A DNA stretch of 64,000 nucleotides from DATLLN01 sp963797175 (GTDB lineage: Bacteria > Actinomycetota > Thermoleophilia > Gaiellales > JAICJC01): positions 248,001 through 312,000 of the forward strand of contig CAWCOL010000007.1 in the NCBI GenBank assembly GCA_963797175.1, in the 5' to 3' direction. The notes beneath the pieces were generated by a model. The model was not told where the DNA came from. It did no database searches and was given only the letters and a program-made list of their open reading frames with translations. Shown piece by piece: positions 16,929 to 24,925 of the stretch. Every line of letters begins with the position of its first letter. The stretch's first letter is position 1. The position numbers were made by a program, and so were the translations under genes.

Positions 16929-17780
16929 GTGCCCGAGCGGCCCGAGCACGAAGAGCATCCGCTGTTCCTGGACGAGCTGACCGAGCAGCTCGGCCGTACG
17001 ATGCGGCTGCTGTCGGGCGATCCGGACGAGGCGGCGCTGCGGGCGTTCGCCGAGATCGGCATCGACACCCACGCCGAGGCGCTGCTCCTGAACGAGCTCG
17101 CCGCGCGCGGGCCGCTCGCCCACCCCGACCGCTTCGAGGACGCGCACCGGCTGACGATGCGGGCGCTCGAGGTGATCGATCGGCAGGGCTGGAAGCACCC
17201 GCGCCTGCGCAGGCTGGGCCCGCTCAGCGGGATCGCCCAGTCCGGCGTCGAGTACGTGGCCAAGGCGATCGTCCGCAGCCACGTCGCCGACGTCGTGCGC
17301 ACGCTGTCGCGCCTCTACGCGCGCCGGGAGAGCCAGGCGCCGACGGGCAGCACCGAGCGGCAGATGCTGGCGCGGGCCCGCATCCAGGCCGACCGGCTCT
17401 CGATCGGCTTCGGCGGAGGCGGCAGTGGACTGCGCAACGTGCTCGTCGGCGGCGCGGCCCTGCCGGTGCTGGCCTCCGTCGGCCGCCAGGCCGGCACCGT
17501 GTCGGCAGCGGGGCGCGGACCGCTGATCGGCCTCGGCGTGCTGCTCGCGCTCGTCTTCGCGGCCCTGTCCTGGGTGATGCTCCAGGGCGCCGCGCTGGCC
17601 CACCGGCGGATCACGGTCGGCCTGCTGCCCTCGCTGAAGGCGCTCTACCAGACGATCGGCCACTGCGGCGACCCGCCGGAGGACGACTCGCCGACGCTGG
17701 CGGCGATCGCGATCGGCCTCACCTTCGTCGCCTGGTTCGTGGTGCCGCTGGCGATCGGCGCCGTGATCGCGCTGTTCTGA
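16929..17780 (+). CDS. Membrane protein of unknown function
   Basis: 283 residues, not recognised. The first 165 residues are soluble, charged and largely helical. Three hydrophobic segments follow: about 170-188 (short), 195-222 (LGVLLALVFAALSWVM) and 255-283 at the very C-terminus. The layout suggests a cytoplasmic N-domain anchored by a C-terminal hairpin. It ends 5 bases before the convergent lipoprotein gene. Confidence 0.7.
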   Translation: MPERPEHEEHPLFLDELTEQLGRTMRLLSGDPDEAALRAFAEIGIDTHAEALLLNELAARGPLAHPDRFEDAHRLTMRALEVIDRQGWKHPRLRRLGPLSGIAQSGVEYVAKAIVRSHVADVVRTLSRLYARRESQAPTGSTERQMLARARIQADRLSIGFGGGGSGLRNVLVGGAALPVLASVGRQAGTVSAAGRGPLIGLGVLLALVFAALSWVMLQGAALAHRRITVGLLPSLKALYQTIGHCGDPPEDDSPTLAAIAIGLTFVAWFVVPLAIGAVIALF

Positions 17781-17784
17781 GCCG

Positions 17785-18645
17785 CTACGCGGAGGAGCCG
17801 GAGCCCGTGCTGGTGTTGGCGGTGCCGAGCAGCGCCGACATGTCCGCCACCTGATTCGCCGGCGGCGCCTTGACGCTGACGTGCGTGCCGAAGTCGAAGT
17901 AGTCGAACGACATGTTCATCGCGACCTTCTGGCCCTGGATCGCCATCGGCATGTTCATGGCGATGCGGGCAGCGCGGTTCTGGCCGTCCAGCCAGACGTC
18001 CATCGGCACCTTCGAGGTGCCCATCACCTGGATCGCCTTCTTGACCGCGGCTGCGGCCGCCGGGCTGACGGATCCGGCCATCTTCGCGTAGTCCACGACC
18101 GCCCGGTAGTGCGTCGTCTCGACGCCGCGCACGCGCTCGCTGCCGACGCGCTGGATCGACGTGGACACCGACCGCAGGTAGCCGAGCACCTGCGTCGGGT
18201 CGGACGCACCCGAGCCCGACAGGTCGCTCGCGCCGGGCACGAGCTGGTCGAGGGTCATCTTCACCCATGGCTTGCCCGCCCGGGCGGTGAACAGCGGTGA
18301 GCGCAGGTAGAGCGAGGAGCCGTAGAGCACCTCGGTCATGCGCATGCCGTTCAGCTTGCCCAGCATGGGCGAGGCCTTGTAGCGGATCGTCGTCAGCGAC
18401 CGGCGCGGGTGGAACTGCACGACGCCCGTGCCGTCCATGGTCATCAGCGGCAGGCCGGCGGCGCTCATCGACACCGTCATCGCGATCTTCGCCGACCCCG
18501 CGCTGGACGTCGCGCCGGCCGCGCTGATCAGGGTGTCGCGGATGTTCGCGCCGGAGCCGTCGTGGGTGCTCTGAGCGGACTGCGTCGAGCCGCACGCGGC
18601 GGCGAGCGGCAGGGAGAGGAGCACGGCGACGACCAGACGGCGCAT
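17785..18645 (-). CDS. LppX/LprG-like lipoprotein
   Basis: 286 residues. The signal peptide ends in a lipobox LPLAAAC with the lipidated Cys18, so the mature protein is membrane-anchored outside the cell. The rest alternates beta strands in the manner of the LppX/LprAFG lipid-carrier fold (for example KIAMTVSMSAAGLPL, VPMDVWLDGQNRAARI), which binds acyl glycolipids in mycobacteria. Family assignment is by pattern and is tentative. Start ATG at 18645 with TAAGGT 7 bases upstream. Confidence 0.75.
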   Translation of the reverse strand: MRRLVVAVLLSLPLAAACGSTQSAQSTHDGSGANIRDTLISAAGATSSAGSAKIAMTVSMSAAGLPLMTMDGTGVVQFHPRRSLTTIRYKASPMLGKLNGMRMTEVLYGSSLYLRSPLFTARAGKPWVKMTLDQLVPGASDLSGSGASDPTQVLGYLRSVSTSIQRVGSERVRGVETTHYRAVVDYAKMAGSVSPAAAAAVKKAIQVMGTSKVPMDVWLDGQNRAARIAMNMPMAIQGQKVAMNMSFDYFDFGTHVSVKAPPANQVADMSALLGTANTSTGSGSSA

Positions 18646-18652
18646 CGCTCAC

Positions 18653-18658
18653 ACCTTA
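18653..18658 (-). promoter_or_regulatory. -10 element of the lipoprotein gene
   Basis: TAAGGT on the minus strand, 7 bases before the ATG at 18645. Confidence 0.45.
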
Positions 18659-18712
18659 CCCGCCGATGGTCCGATGTAAAGCACCAGGGCCGCGCGGCCG
18701 ATAGAACGGTCA

Positions 18713-19459
18713 ATGACCGCCCTCACCCCCGAGGACGCCTTCTCGCTCCTGCTCGCCGACGGCAGCGCCGACCTCGAGATCTCGGCCGGCGCCTACGTGC
18801 ACGTGGACGTGCAGGAGGTGAACGGCCGCCGCGCCACCGTCACCGCCCCGCGGCTGAGCGTGGCCAGCGGCATGCGCCTGACCGGCCGCGTGATCGGCCC
18901 CGACGAGCGCCCCTGGGAGATCGCGATCACGATCGACAACGCCAGCTACCACTCGCCCGACCTCGCGCTCGTCCGCCTGCGCGCCGTGTCGGCCGAGATC
19001 GACACCACCCGCCGCACCGCGGAGCGCGTGCCGATCGGCGGCGTGGTCTGGCTGGAGGCCGTCAACTGCCGCGACATCGTGGACGGCGACCGCGTGGACG
19101 GCACGCTCGAGGATCTCTCCAAGACCGGCGTCGCCTTCAGCACCCGCCGGGTGCTGCGGATCGGCGACCGCCTCCAGTTCCACGGCCGCTTCTTCGCCGA
19201 CGAGATCACCGGCGAGGTCCGCGTCGCCTCGGTGCGGCCGGCCAGCGCCCCCGGTCACACGATCGTCGGCGCCCGCTTTCTGGGTTTCGACACGGAGAGC
19301 GAGATCCGCATCGACCGGATCCTCTCCGGCGGCCGCTCCCATCCGGAGACGCCGCGCACGACGGTCGACCTCGGCTCGCTGCGCGAGGCTGCCGCCGGCT
19401 CAGCCCCGCCGCCCGACGAGGACGGCCCGGGCTGGCGCAAGATGTTCCGCCGCTCGTAG
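18713..19459 (+). CDS. PilZ domain c-di-GMP receptor (YcgR-like)
   Basis: 248 residues. An N-terminal YcgR-type beta domain (about 20-95) is followed by a PilZ domain with both c-di-GMP binding motifs: RxxxR at R101-R105 (RTAER) and DxSxxG at D134-G139 (DLSKTG). Such proteins change motility, secretion or polysaccharide output when c-di-GMP binds. The C-terminal 50 residues are disordered and rich in Pro, Ser and Arg. The last 205 bases overlap the convergent GT87 gene. A dual GGDEF/EAL protein is encoded at 49804-52407. Confidence 0.88.
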   Translation: MTALTPEDAFSLLLADGSADLEISAGAYVHVDVQEVNGRRATVTAPRLSVASGMRLTGRVIGPDERPWEIAITIDNASYHSPDLALVRLRAVSAEIDTTRRTAERVPIGGVVWLEAVNCRDIVDGDRVDGTLEDLSKTGVAFSTRRVLRIGDRLQFHGRFFADEITGEVRVASVRPASAPGHTIVGARFLGFDTESEIRIDRILSGGRSHPETPRTTVDLGSLREAAAGSAPPPDEDGPGWRKMFRRS

Positions 19460-20571
19460 ACCTCGGGCGCACGCGCGAACGCGACCGCCAGGGCGAGCAG
19501 GAGGCCGGCACGGCCCCACACCGCAACGCGTGCGACGTCGTCCGCCGTCCCCAGCGAGAGCCCGGCCCAGCCCACCGCGAACGTCGCCTGCCAGCGCACC
19601 CACTCGACCGCGGTGAAGGCGATCCACCAGCCGAGCCGGACGCGGAGCAGCGCGAACAGCGGCAGCACCCACAGCGCGTACTGCGGCGAGCCCAGCTTGG
19701 CGACCGCCACGGCGACGCAGAGGGTCGCGGCGGCAGCCCCCAGGTAGCCGCGGCCGCGGCGCAGCGCGACGGCCAGTGCGACCGCCCCGCAGGCGACGAC
19801 CAGCGCCAGGGCCAGCACGTCCACGACACGGGTCGAGAGGTGCGGCAGCCCGCGCGACCAGACGGTCGCGCTGGTGTCCGGGGCGCGGTCGCCCTGGAAG
19901 CGGAAGGGCGCCCACCACCCGGACGGGTCGGCCAGCGCGAGCGGCAGGTCGACGGCGAGCGCGACGACGGCCGCCGCAACGCCGGCGCGCACGGCGCCGC
20001 GCCGGTCGCCTGCAGCCAGCCGCTCGGCGACCAGCGCCGGCAGCAGCAGCGCCGGGAACAGCTTGAGGCAGGCGCCGACGGCGAGGCTCGCGCCCGCCCA
20101 GCCAGGCCGCCCTCGCGCCCAGCACCAGACCCCGGCGACCATCGCCAGCACCGCCGCCAGGTCCCAGTTGTGGAATGCGTAGAGCGCGAGCACCGGCGAC
20201 GCCGCGAACAGCAGCGCGCGGCGGTCGCCCAGGTCGCCGAGCAGGCCCGCGGCCAGCAGTCCGGCGAGCCCCAGCACGAGCATGTTCACGTCGAGATAGG
20301 CCTGTGCGCCGCCCACCGGCAGCGAGGTCAGCCACATCAGGCCGCCCGTCAGCGGCGGGTACTCGTTGAACGCGTCCAGGTAGGGCACCTGGCCGCGGTC
20401 GAGGCCGCGGATCGCGTACAGCGGGTAGATGTCGGTGTAGCAGACGTCGGTCCGCCAGCGGACGCCGTCGCCACAACCGGCAACACCGCTCTTCAGGCAG
20501 GAACCGGCGACCAGGGTGACCGTGCACACGGCCACCGCGAGCGTCGCGCCGCGCAGCTCAATCCGGCTCAT
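19255..20571 (-). CDS. GT-C membrane glycosyltransferase, GT87/DUF2029 type
   Basis: 438 residues with about 10 hydrophobic helices. The first extracytoplasmic loop carries acidic residues (DVCYTDIYPLY, then FNEYPPLTGG) characteristic of polyprenyl-phosphate-mannose-dependent GT87 alpha-mannosyltransferases, which work on the outer face of the membrane. The natural end seems to be near the residues EVYERR. The reading frame then continues about 70 codons through the antisense of the PilZ gene. That tail is Arg/Ser/Pro-rich and unlike membrane protein, which suggests a lost stop codon or a tolerated extension. The start overlaps the upstream cupin gene by 14 bases. Confidence 0.78.
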   Translation of the reverse strand: MSRIELRGATLAVAVCTVTLVAGSCLKSGVAGCGDGVRWRTDVCYTDIYPLYAIRGLDRGQVPYLDAFNEYPPLTGGLMWLTSLPVGGAQAYLDVNMLVLGLAGLLAAGLLGDLGDRRALLFAASPVLALYAFHNWDLAAVLAMVAGVWCWARGRPGWAGASLAVGACLKLFPALLLPALVAERLAAGDRRGAVRAGVAAAVVALAVDLPLALADPSGWWAPFRFQGDRAPDTSATVWSRGLPHLSTRVVDVLALALVVACGAVALAVALRRGRGYLGAAAATLCVAVAVAKLGSPQYALWVLPLFALLRVRLGWWIAFTAVEWVRWQATFAVGWAGLSLGTADDVARVAVWGRAGLLLALAVAFARAPEVYERRNILRQPGPSSSGGGAEPAAASRSEPRSTVVRGVSGWERPPERIRSMRISLSVSKPRKRAPTIV

Positions 20572-20953
20572 ACGGCCGCCCGGGGGTGCCGCCGACGCAC
20601 AGCACCACGGTCGGCGACTCCAGGGCGACGGCCTCGCGGCGCACCTCTGCGGTGATCAGCACCATCCCGCCGGGGGCGAGCTCCACGTCCTCACCATCGC
20701 AGGTGAACCGGGCCCGGCCGCGGAGCACGATGTAGAGCTCCTCCTGGCCGCCGTAGGAGACCTCGTCGTGCGGCACGATCAGCTCGCGGCCGGCGTCGGC
20801 GGTGTTCGCGTTGACGCCGAAGCCCTCGATCCCGAGGTGGTCGCCGATGCTGTGCCAGCCTCCGCCGTAGTCCTCCTCGCGCGCCCACGTCCGCCACCAG
20901 CCCGGCTCGAGCGAGCTGCCGATCTCGTCGATCGCCGCCGCCTGCCAGCTCAC
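20558..20953 (-). CDS. Cupin domain protein
   Basis: 131-residue single cupin. The conserved barrel motifs are recognisable: HDEVSYGGQEELYIVLRG with E73/E74-type metal or substrate contacts, then DGEDVELAPGGMVLI. Such proteins range from sugar isomerases to dioxygenases and ligand-binding proteins, so no reaction is proposed. The GTG start overlaps the metallo-hydrolase stop (GTGA), so it is co-translated with that gene. Confidence 0.75.
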   Translation of the reverse strand: MSWQAAAIDEIGSSLEPGWWRTWAREEDYGGGWHSIGDHLGIEGFGVNANTADAGRELIVPHDEVSYGGQEELYIVLRGRARFTCDGEDVELAPGGMVLITAEVRREAVALESPTVVLCVGGTPGRPYEPD

Positions 20954-21654
20954 CGGGCCACCCGGGAGCCGCCGGTGATGGCGTCCGAGCCATCGGGGAA
21001 GCGCACCCAGGCCTTGTTCGTGCCGTCGTAGTCGGGCGCCCACAGCACCAGCCGCGCGGGATCGCCGCCGACCGTGCACGGCTCGTCGCCCTCGGCGTCC
21101 AGCCCGCGCCAGACGCGGACGAAGGGGTTGGTCTCCCACTCCTCGCCGATCGTGGTGGGCAGCGTGTGGCCGGGGTGCACGGCGGTGGACGGGTCGAGCG
21201 TCATCAGCCGCTGCATGATCGAGTGGCGGATGTCGGCGAAGCCGGTCGGGCCGCCGCCCGCCGTGCCTCCCACCGTGCCCTTGAACAGGACGTCGGCGGT
21301 GAAGCAGTCGGTGCCGTTGACCAGCAGGGCGACGTGGTCACGGCAGTGGCCGGGCGTGTAGAGCGCCTCGATCGTGAGGCCTCCGCTCTCGACGGTGTCG
21401 CCGTCGCCCAGCTCGGGCCAGGCCAGCACGGGCACGCCGAAGCGGCTGCCCAGCTCCTTGACGCCGGCCACGTGGTCGTGGTGGGAGTGCGTGACCAGCA
21501 CGTGCGTGATCGTGATGCCGTCGCGCTCGATCCGCTCGAGCAGCGGACCGGCGACGTCGTTGCCGTCGATCAGGACGCCGGTGCCGCCCGGCTCGTCGGC
21601 GACCAGGTACGCGTTCGACAGCCACTCGGGGTGCTCGGTGCGCTCGACGATCAC
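20950..21654 (-). CDS. Metallo-beta-lactamase fold hydrolase (glyoxalase II-like)
   Basis: 234 residues. The dinuclear metal motif THSHHDH at 55-61 is complete. The other ligands are the histidine of YTPGHCRDH, the aspartate of FTADVLF and the histidine of AVHPGHT. Glyoxalase II-like thioesterases of this size cleave thiol esters. It directly follows, and overlaps by 4 bases, a zinc alcohol dehydrogenase. In mycobacteria the mycothiol-dependent dehydrogenase MscR also neighbours a metallo-beta-lactamase protein, so a shared role in aldehyde/thiol detoxification is a reasonable inference. Confidence 0.82.
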   Translation of the reverse strand: MIVERTEHPEWLSNAYLVADEPGGTGVLIDGNDVAGPLLERIERDGITITHVLVTHSHHDHVAGVKELGSRFGVPVLAWPELGDGDTVESGGLTIEALYTPGHCRDHVALLVNGTDCFTADVLFKGTVGGTAGGGPTGFADIRHSIMQRLMTLDPSTAVHPGHTLPTTIGEEWETNPFVRVWRGLDAEGDEPCTVGGDPARLVLWAPDYDGTNKAWVRFPDGSDAITGGSRVAR

Positions 21655-22763
21655 GGCGCGCCGAACCCGATCACGCTGCGGATGCCGTCCTGCGCCTCCA
21701 TCAGCTCGAACCCGTGGTTGACCTCGTCCAGGGTTATGCGGTGCGAGATGAACGGGTCGACGTCGATCTCGCCGGCCAGCCAACGTTCGATCAGCGCGGG
21801 CACGCCCTCGCGGCCCTTGACGCCGCCGAAGGAGGAGCCGGCGATGCGGCGGCCGGTGATCAGGAAGCGGGGGATCACGTCCAGCGTCTCGCCCCGCCCG
21901 GCGACGCCGGCCACGGTGGCGAGGCCCCAGCCCATGCGCGCGGACTCGACCGCCTGTCGCATCACCTTGACGTTGCCGGTGGCCTCGAACGTGTAGTCGG
22001 CGCCGAAGCCGCCGGTCATCTCGACGATCCGCTCCACCGTGTCGTCGCCGCCCGTCATCGTCTCGGTCGCGCCCTGGCCGCGGGCCAGCTCGAGCCGGGC
22101 GTCGGACAGGTCGACGCAGATGATGCGCTCGGCGCCGGCCAGCCGGCAGCCTGCCACGGCCCCCAGGCCGACCATGCCTGCGCCGAAGACGACGCACGTC
22201 GAGCCGGGCTCGACCTTGGCGGTGTTGAGCGCCGCGCCGAGGCCGGTCGAGAGGCCGCAGGCGAACAGGGCGGCGCCCTCCAGCGGGGCCTCGGGGTTGA
22301 CCTTCGCCAGCGCGATCTCGGGCATCACCGTGTACTCGGCGAACGTGCTGGTGCCCATGAAGTGGCGGATCGGCTCGCCGTCGCGGCTGAGGCGGGCGGT
22401 GCCGTCGGGCAGGAAGCCCTTGCCCTGCATGTCGCGGATGGCGAGGCAGAGGTTGGTGCGCGGGCTGAGGCAGTGCACGCACTCGCCGCACTGGGGGGAG
22501 AACAGGGTGACGACGTGGTCGCCGGGCGCCACCAGCGTGACGCCGTCGCCGACGCGCTCGACGACGCCCGCGCCCTCGTGGCCGAGGACGGTCGGCGCGT
22601 AGCCCGAGGGATCGGCGCCGGAGGCGGTGTAGAGGTCGGTGTGGCACACGCCGCAGGCGACCAGGCGGACGAGCACCTCGCCGGCGCGCGGCTCGGCGAG
22701 ATCGATCTCCTGGACGGCGAGCGGGGCGCCGAACTCCTCGAGGACTGCTGCACGGATCTTCAT
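21651..22763 (-). CDS. Zinc alcohol dehydrogenase, class III-like
   Basis: 370-residue full-length medium-chain dehydrogenase. It has C40 in CGVCHTD for the catalytic zinc, the four-cysteine structural zinc lobe (PQCGECVHCLSPRTNLC), the class III-like segment ALFACGLSTGLGAALNTAKV, and a Rossmann loop GAGMVGLGA followed by CVDLSDARL. The aspartate after beta-2 indicates NAD. Formaldehyde or other thiol-adduct oxidation is possible. The ATG at 22763 is leaderless by appearance (TATGCT 8 bases upstream) and 19 bases from the divergent nitroreductase start. It leads an operon with the MBL hydrolase, cupin and GT87. Confidence 0.88.
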   Translation of the reverse strand: MKIRAAVLEEFGAPLAVQEIDLAEPRAGEVLVRLVACGVCHTDLYTASGADPSGYAPTVLGHEGAGVVERVGDGVTLVAPGDHVVTLFSPQCGECVHCLSPRTNLCLAIRDMQGKGFLPDGTARLSRDGEPIRHFMGTSTFAEYTVMPEIALAKVNPEAPLEGAALFACGLSTGLGAALNTAKVEPGSTCVVFGAGMVGLGAVAGCRLAGAERIICVDLSDARLELARGQGATETMTGGDDTVERIVEMTGGFGADYTFEATGNVKVMRQAVESARMGWGLATVAGVAGRGETLDVIPRFLITGRRIAGSSFGGVKGREGVPALIERWLAGEIDVDPFISHRITLDEVNHGFELMEAQDGIRSVIGFGAP

Positions 22764-22771
22764 GGTCGGCG

Positions 22772-22777
22772 AGCATA
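22772..22777 (-). promoter_or_regulatory. -10 element of the 22763 dehydrogenase operon
   Basis: TATGCT on the minus strand, 8 bases before the ATG, in a 19-base divergent gap. Confidence 0.45.
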
Positions 22778-22782
22778 GCCGG

Positions 22783-23289
22783 ATGGATGTGGAACAGGCG
22801 ATCCGCACGCGGCGGACGAACAAGGTCTACGACGCGACCCCGGTGCCGCGGGAGACGATCGAGGAGCTGCTCAGCCTCGCTCGCTGGGCGCCGAACCACC
22901 ACCTGACCAACCCGTGGCGGTTCCGGGTGATCGGCCCCGAGACGCTGCGGCGGCTGAAGGAGGCCGATCCCAAAGGCGCTCCCAAGCTCGACCGCGCGCC
23001 GACGCTGATCGCCGTCTCCGTCGTCCAGACCGGCGACGCGGAGCAGGACGAGGAGGACGTCTGTGCTGCGGCCTGCGCCGCCTACATCGTGCTGCTGGCC
23101 GCGCACGGGCGGGGGATGGCCGGCTACTGGCGCACGCCGGTCGTGCTGCGGATGGACGAGGGCCGGGCCGCGCTCCGCCTGCCGCCGGAGGAGCACCCGA
23201 TAGGGCTGCTGCACCTGGGCTGGTCGGATCGCGAGTGGTCGCCGCCCGAGCGGGCGCCGCTGGGCGAGATCGCCCGCTTCCTGGAATAG
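22783..23289 (+). CDS. Nitroreductase family FMN protein
   Basis: 168 residues. The N-terminal FMN-phosphate motif RTRRTNKVYD (residues 8-17) and LARWAPNHHLTNPWRFRV are typical of the nitroreductase fold. So is the C-terminal HPIGLLHLGW, near the second flavin-binding site. The family reduces nitro groups, quinones or flavins with NAD(P)H, or removes halogens. It is shorter than classical NfsB and closest to the compact TdsD/HBN-type proteins. The ATG was chosen by the conserved start of the domain. Confidence 0.83.
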   Translation: MDVEQAIRTRRTNKVYDATPVPRETIEELLSLARWAPNHHLTNPWRFRVIGPETLRRLKEADPKGAPKLDRAPTLIAVSVVQTGDAEQDEEDVCAAACAAYIVLLAAHGRGMAGYWRTPVVLRMDEGRAALRLPPEEHPIGLLHLGWSDREWSPPERAPLGEIARFLE

Positions 23290-23292
23290 CCT
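23287..23292 (+). promoter_or_regulatory. -10 element of the 23301 amidohydrolase
   Basis: TAGCCT, 8 bases before the ATG. Its first three bases are the stop codon of the nitroreductase. Confidence 0.35.
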
Positions 23293-23300
23293 GCCTGGCG

Positions 23301-24326
23301 ATGAGCGCGACCCGCACCCGCATCGAGCAGATCGCCCAGTCCGGCCTCGCCGAGCTGCACACGCACCTGGGCGGCGCGGTGGACTCGGCCTCGATGTGGA
23401 CGCTCGCGCACGAGCAGGGGATCGCCCTGCCGGTGAAGGACTACTGGGAGTTCGACAGCCTGGTCACGGTGTCCGACCCGCGCGGCGTGCCCGACCTGGA
23501 CGCGCTGGATGCGATCTACCACTGGACGGAGCTGATCCAGTCCTCGCCGATCGCGGTCGAGCAGTCCGTGCACGGTGCGATCTCGGGTGCGTACCGCAAG
23601 CAGAACATCACCACGCTGGAGGTGCGCTTCAACCCGATGAAGCGCAACCGCGGCGGCGAGCGCGACCTCGACCACATCCTGCTGGCGGCCGCGCGCGGGC
23701 TCGACCGGGCCGCCCTCGAGTACCCGCAGGTGCGGGCCGGGCTGCTGGTGATGATGGACCGCACGTTCACGCCCGAGCAGAACGCGATCATCATCGAGAA
23801 GGCGATCGCCTTCAAGCGCCGCGGCGTCGTCGGCGTGGACATCGCCGGCCCTCGCCCGGGCGGGCAACGATACGACTACGCCGCGCTGGCACCGATGGTG
23901 GCCCGCGCCCGCGAGGCGGGGCTGGGCGTGACACTGCACTGCGGCGAGGAGGGCGGCGGCGACGGGGTGGACGAGATGTGGGAGACCGTCGAGACGCTGC
24001 GGCCGGAGCGGATCGGCCACGGCATCCTGGCGGTGCGCGACCGGGAGCTGCTGGCGCGGCTGGGCGAGCTGGGCACCGTGCTCGAGCTCTGCCCCACCTC
24101 GAACCTGCTCACCCGGGCGCTGGCCGGGGAGGCGGAGCTGGCCCGCACGGTGCGCACGATGTCGGGTGCGGGCGTTGCCTGGACGGTCGCCACCGACGGG
24201 CCGGAGATGATGCGGACGCGGCTCAAGGACGAGTACGAGCTGCTGCTGTCATCCGGCGCGGCGACCGCGCCCGAGCTCGAGCGCGCCAACCGGCGCGCGC
24301 ACGACGCGTCGTTCGTGCCGGTCTAG
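23301..24326 (+). CDS. Adenosine deaminase-like amidohydrolase, second active-site Asp replaced by Gly
   Basis: 341-residue metal-dependent purine deaminase fold. Zinc ligands and catalytic residues are in order: HTHLGG near 21, LHCGEEGG (metal His and catalytic Glu), RIGHG and LCPTSN. The last motif reads VATDGPEMM where true adenosine deaminases have TDDP. The metal-binding Asp remains but the following Asp, which contacts N7 of the purine, is Gly. A different substrate is therefore likely. The stop shares CTAG with the convergent DUF6624 gene. Confidence 0.82.
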   Translation: MSATRTRIEQIAQSGLAELHTHLGGAVDSASMWTLAHEQGIALPVKDYWEFDSLVTVSDPRGVPDLDALDAIYHWTELIQSSPIAVEQSVHGAISGAYRKQNITTLEVRFNPMKRNRGGERDLDHILLAAARGLDRAALEYPQVRAGLLVMMDRTFTPEQNAIIIEKAIAFKRRGVVGVDIAGPRPGGQRYDYAALAPMVARAREAGLGVTLHCGEEGGGDGVDEMWETVETLRPERIGHGILAVRDRELLARLGELGTVLELCPTSNLLTRALAGEAELARTVRTMSGAGVAWTVATDGPEMMRTRLKDEYELLLSSGAATAPELERANRRAHDASFVPV

Positions 24327-24907
24327 CGCCAGCCGACGGAGCGGGCCCACTCGGCCGCCTCGTCCAGCCGCCGGCGGGGGTCGGCGGGCGGGTGCTCACG
24401 CGTGTCCTCCATGCCGCCGGCCTGCTCGGCCAGCGGCGGCAGGCCGACGTTGGCCCGGCGCTCGTCCACGCCGTCCTCGTCCTCGATCGTCCACGGCCGC
24501 AGCTCGCCGTCCTCGTCCCAGTCCCACATCGTGCCGTACACCTGCGGCCGGCCCTCGTAGAAGCGGATGCCGTCCAGCAGCGTCGCCGCGTGCCAGGGCG
24601 GCGCCTCGCCCTGGGCGACGGCCAGCTCGACCAGCGGCAGCATCCGCCGCTGGAGGTCGGGCTGCGCGATCGCGTGCTTGCACAGGAGCCACGCGGCGTC
24701 CGCGCCCTCCTCGCCGACCAGGGTGAACCCGGGCCAGCCGAAGGCGTCCACGATCTGATCGAGGCGGTCGCCGTTGCGCCGGTGGACGATCGCCATCAGG
24801 CTGTTGTAGCCGTCGAACAGGCTGCCGTCGGCGGCCAGCTGGGCGCGCACCTCGCCGTCCTCCCGGGCGAGACGGACGAGCTCGTCCCGGAGCTCCTCGA
24901 TCAGCAT
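24323..24907 (-). CDS. DUF6624 family protein
   Basis: 194 residues. The segments FGWPGFTLVGEEGADAAWLL, LQRRMLPLVELAVAQGEAPP, GRPQVYGTMWDWD and VDERRANVGLPPLAEQ match the DUF6624 pattern found in actinobacteria and Bacteroidetes, whose function is unknown. No signal peptide is seen. Two consecutive ATG codons are available. The second (24907) is preferred because the minus-strand hexamer TACCCT is then 7 bases upstream, as in other leaderless genes here. Confidence 0.72.
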   Translation of the reverse strand: MLIEELRDELVRLAREDGEVRAQLAADGSLFDGYNSLMAIVHRRNGDRLDQIVDAFGWPGFTLVGEEGADAAWLLCKHAIAQPDLQRRMLPLVELAVAQGEAPPWHAATLLDGIRFYEGRPQVYGTMWDWDEDGELRPWTIEDEDGVDERRANVGLPPLAEQAGGMEDTREHPPADPRRRLDEAAEWARSVGWR

Positions 24908-24913
24908 CATCGT

Positions 24914-24920
24914 TAGGGTA
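24914..24920. promoter_or_regulatory. Shared symmetric -10 element for two divergent genes
   Basis: TAGGGTA reads TAGGGT on the plus strand, 6 bases before the ATG at 24926. It reads TACCCT on the minus strand, 7 bases before the ATG at 24907. Only 18 bases separate the two start codons, so each -35 region must lie inside the opposite gene. Confidence 0.55.
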
Positions 24921-24925
24921 TCGGC

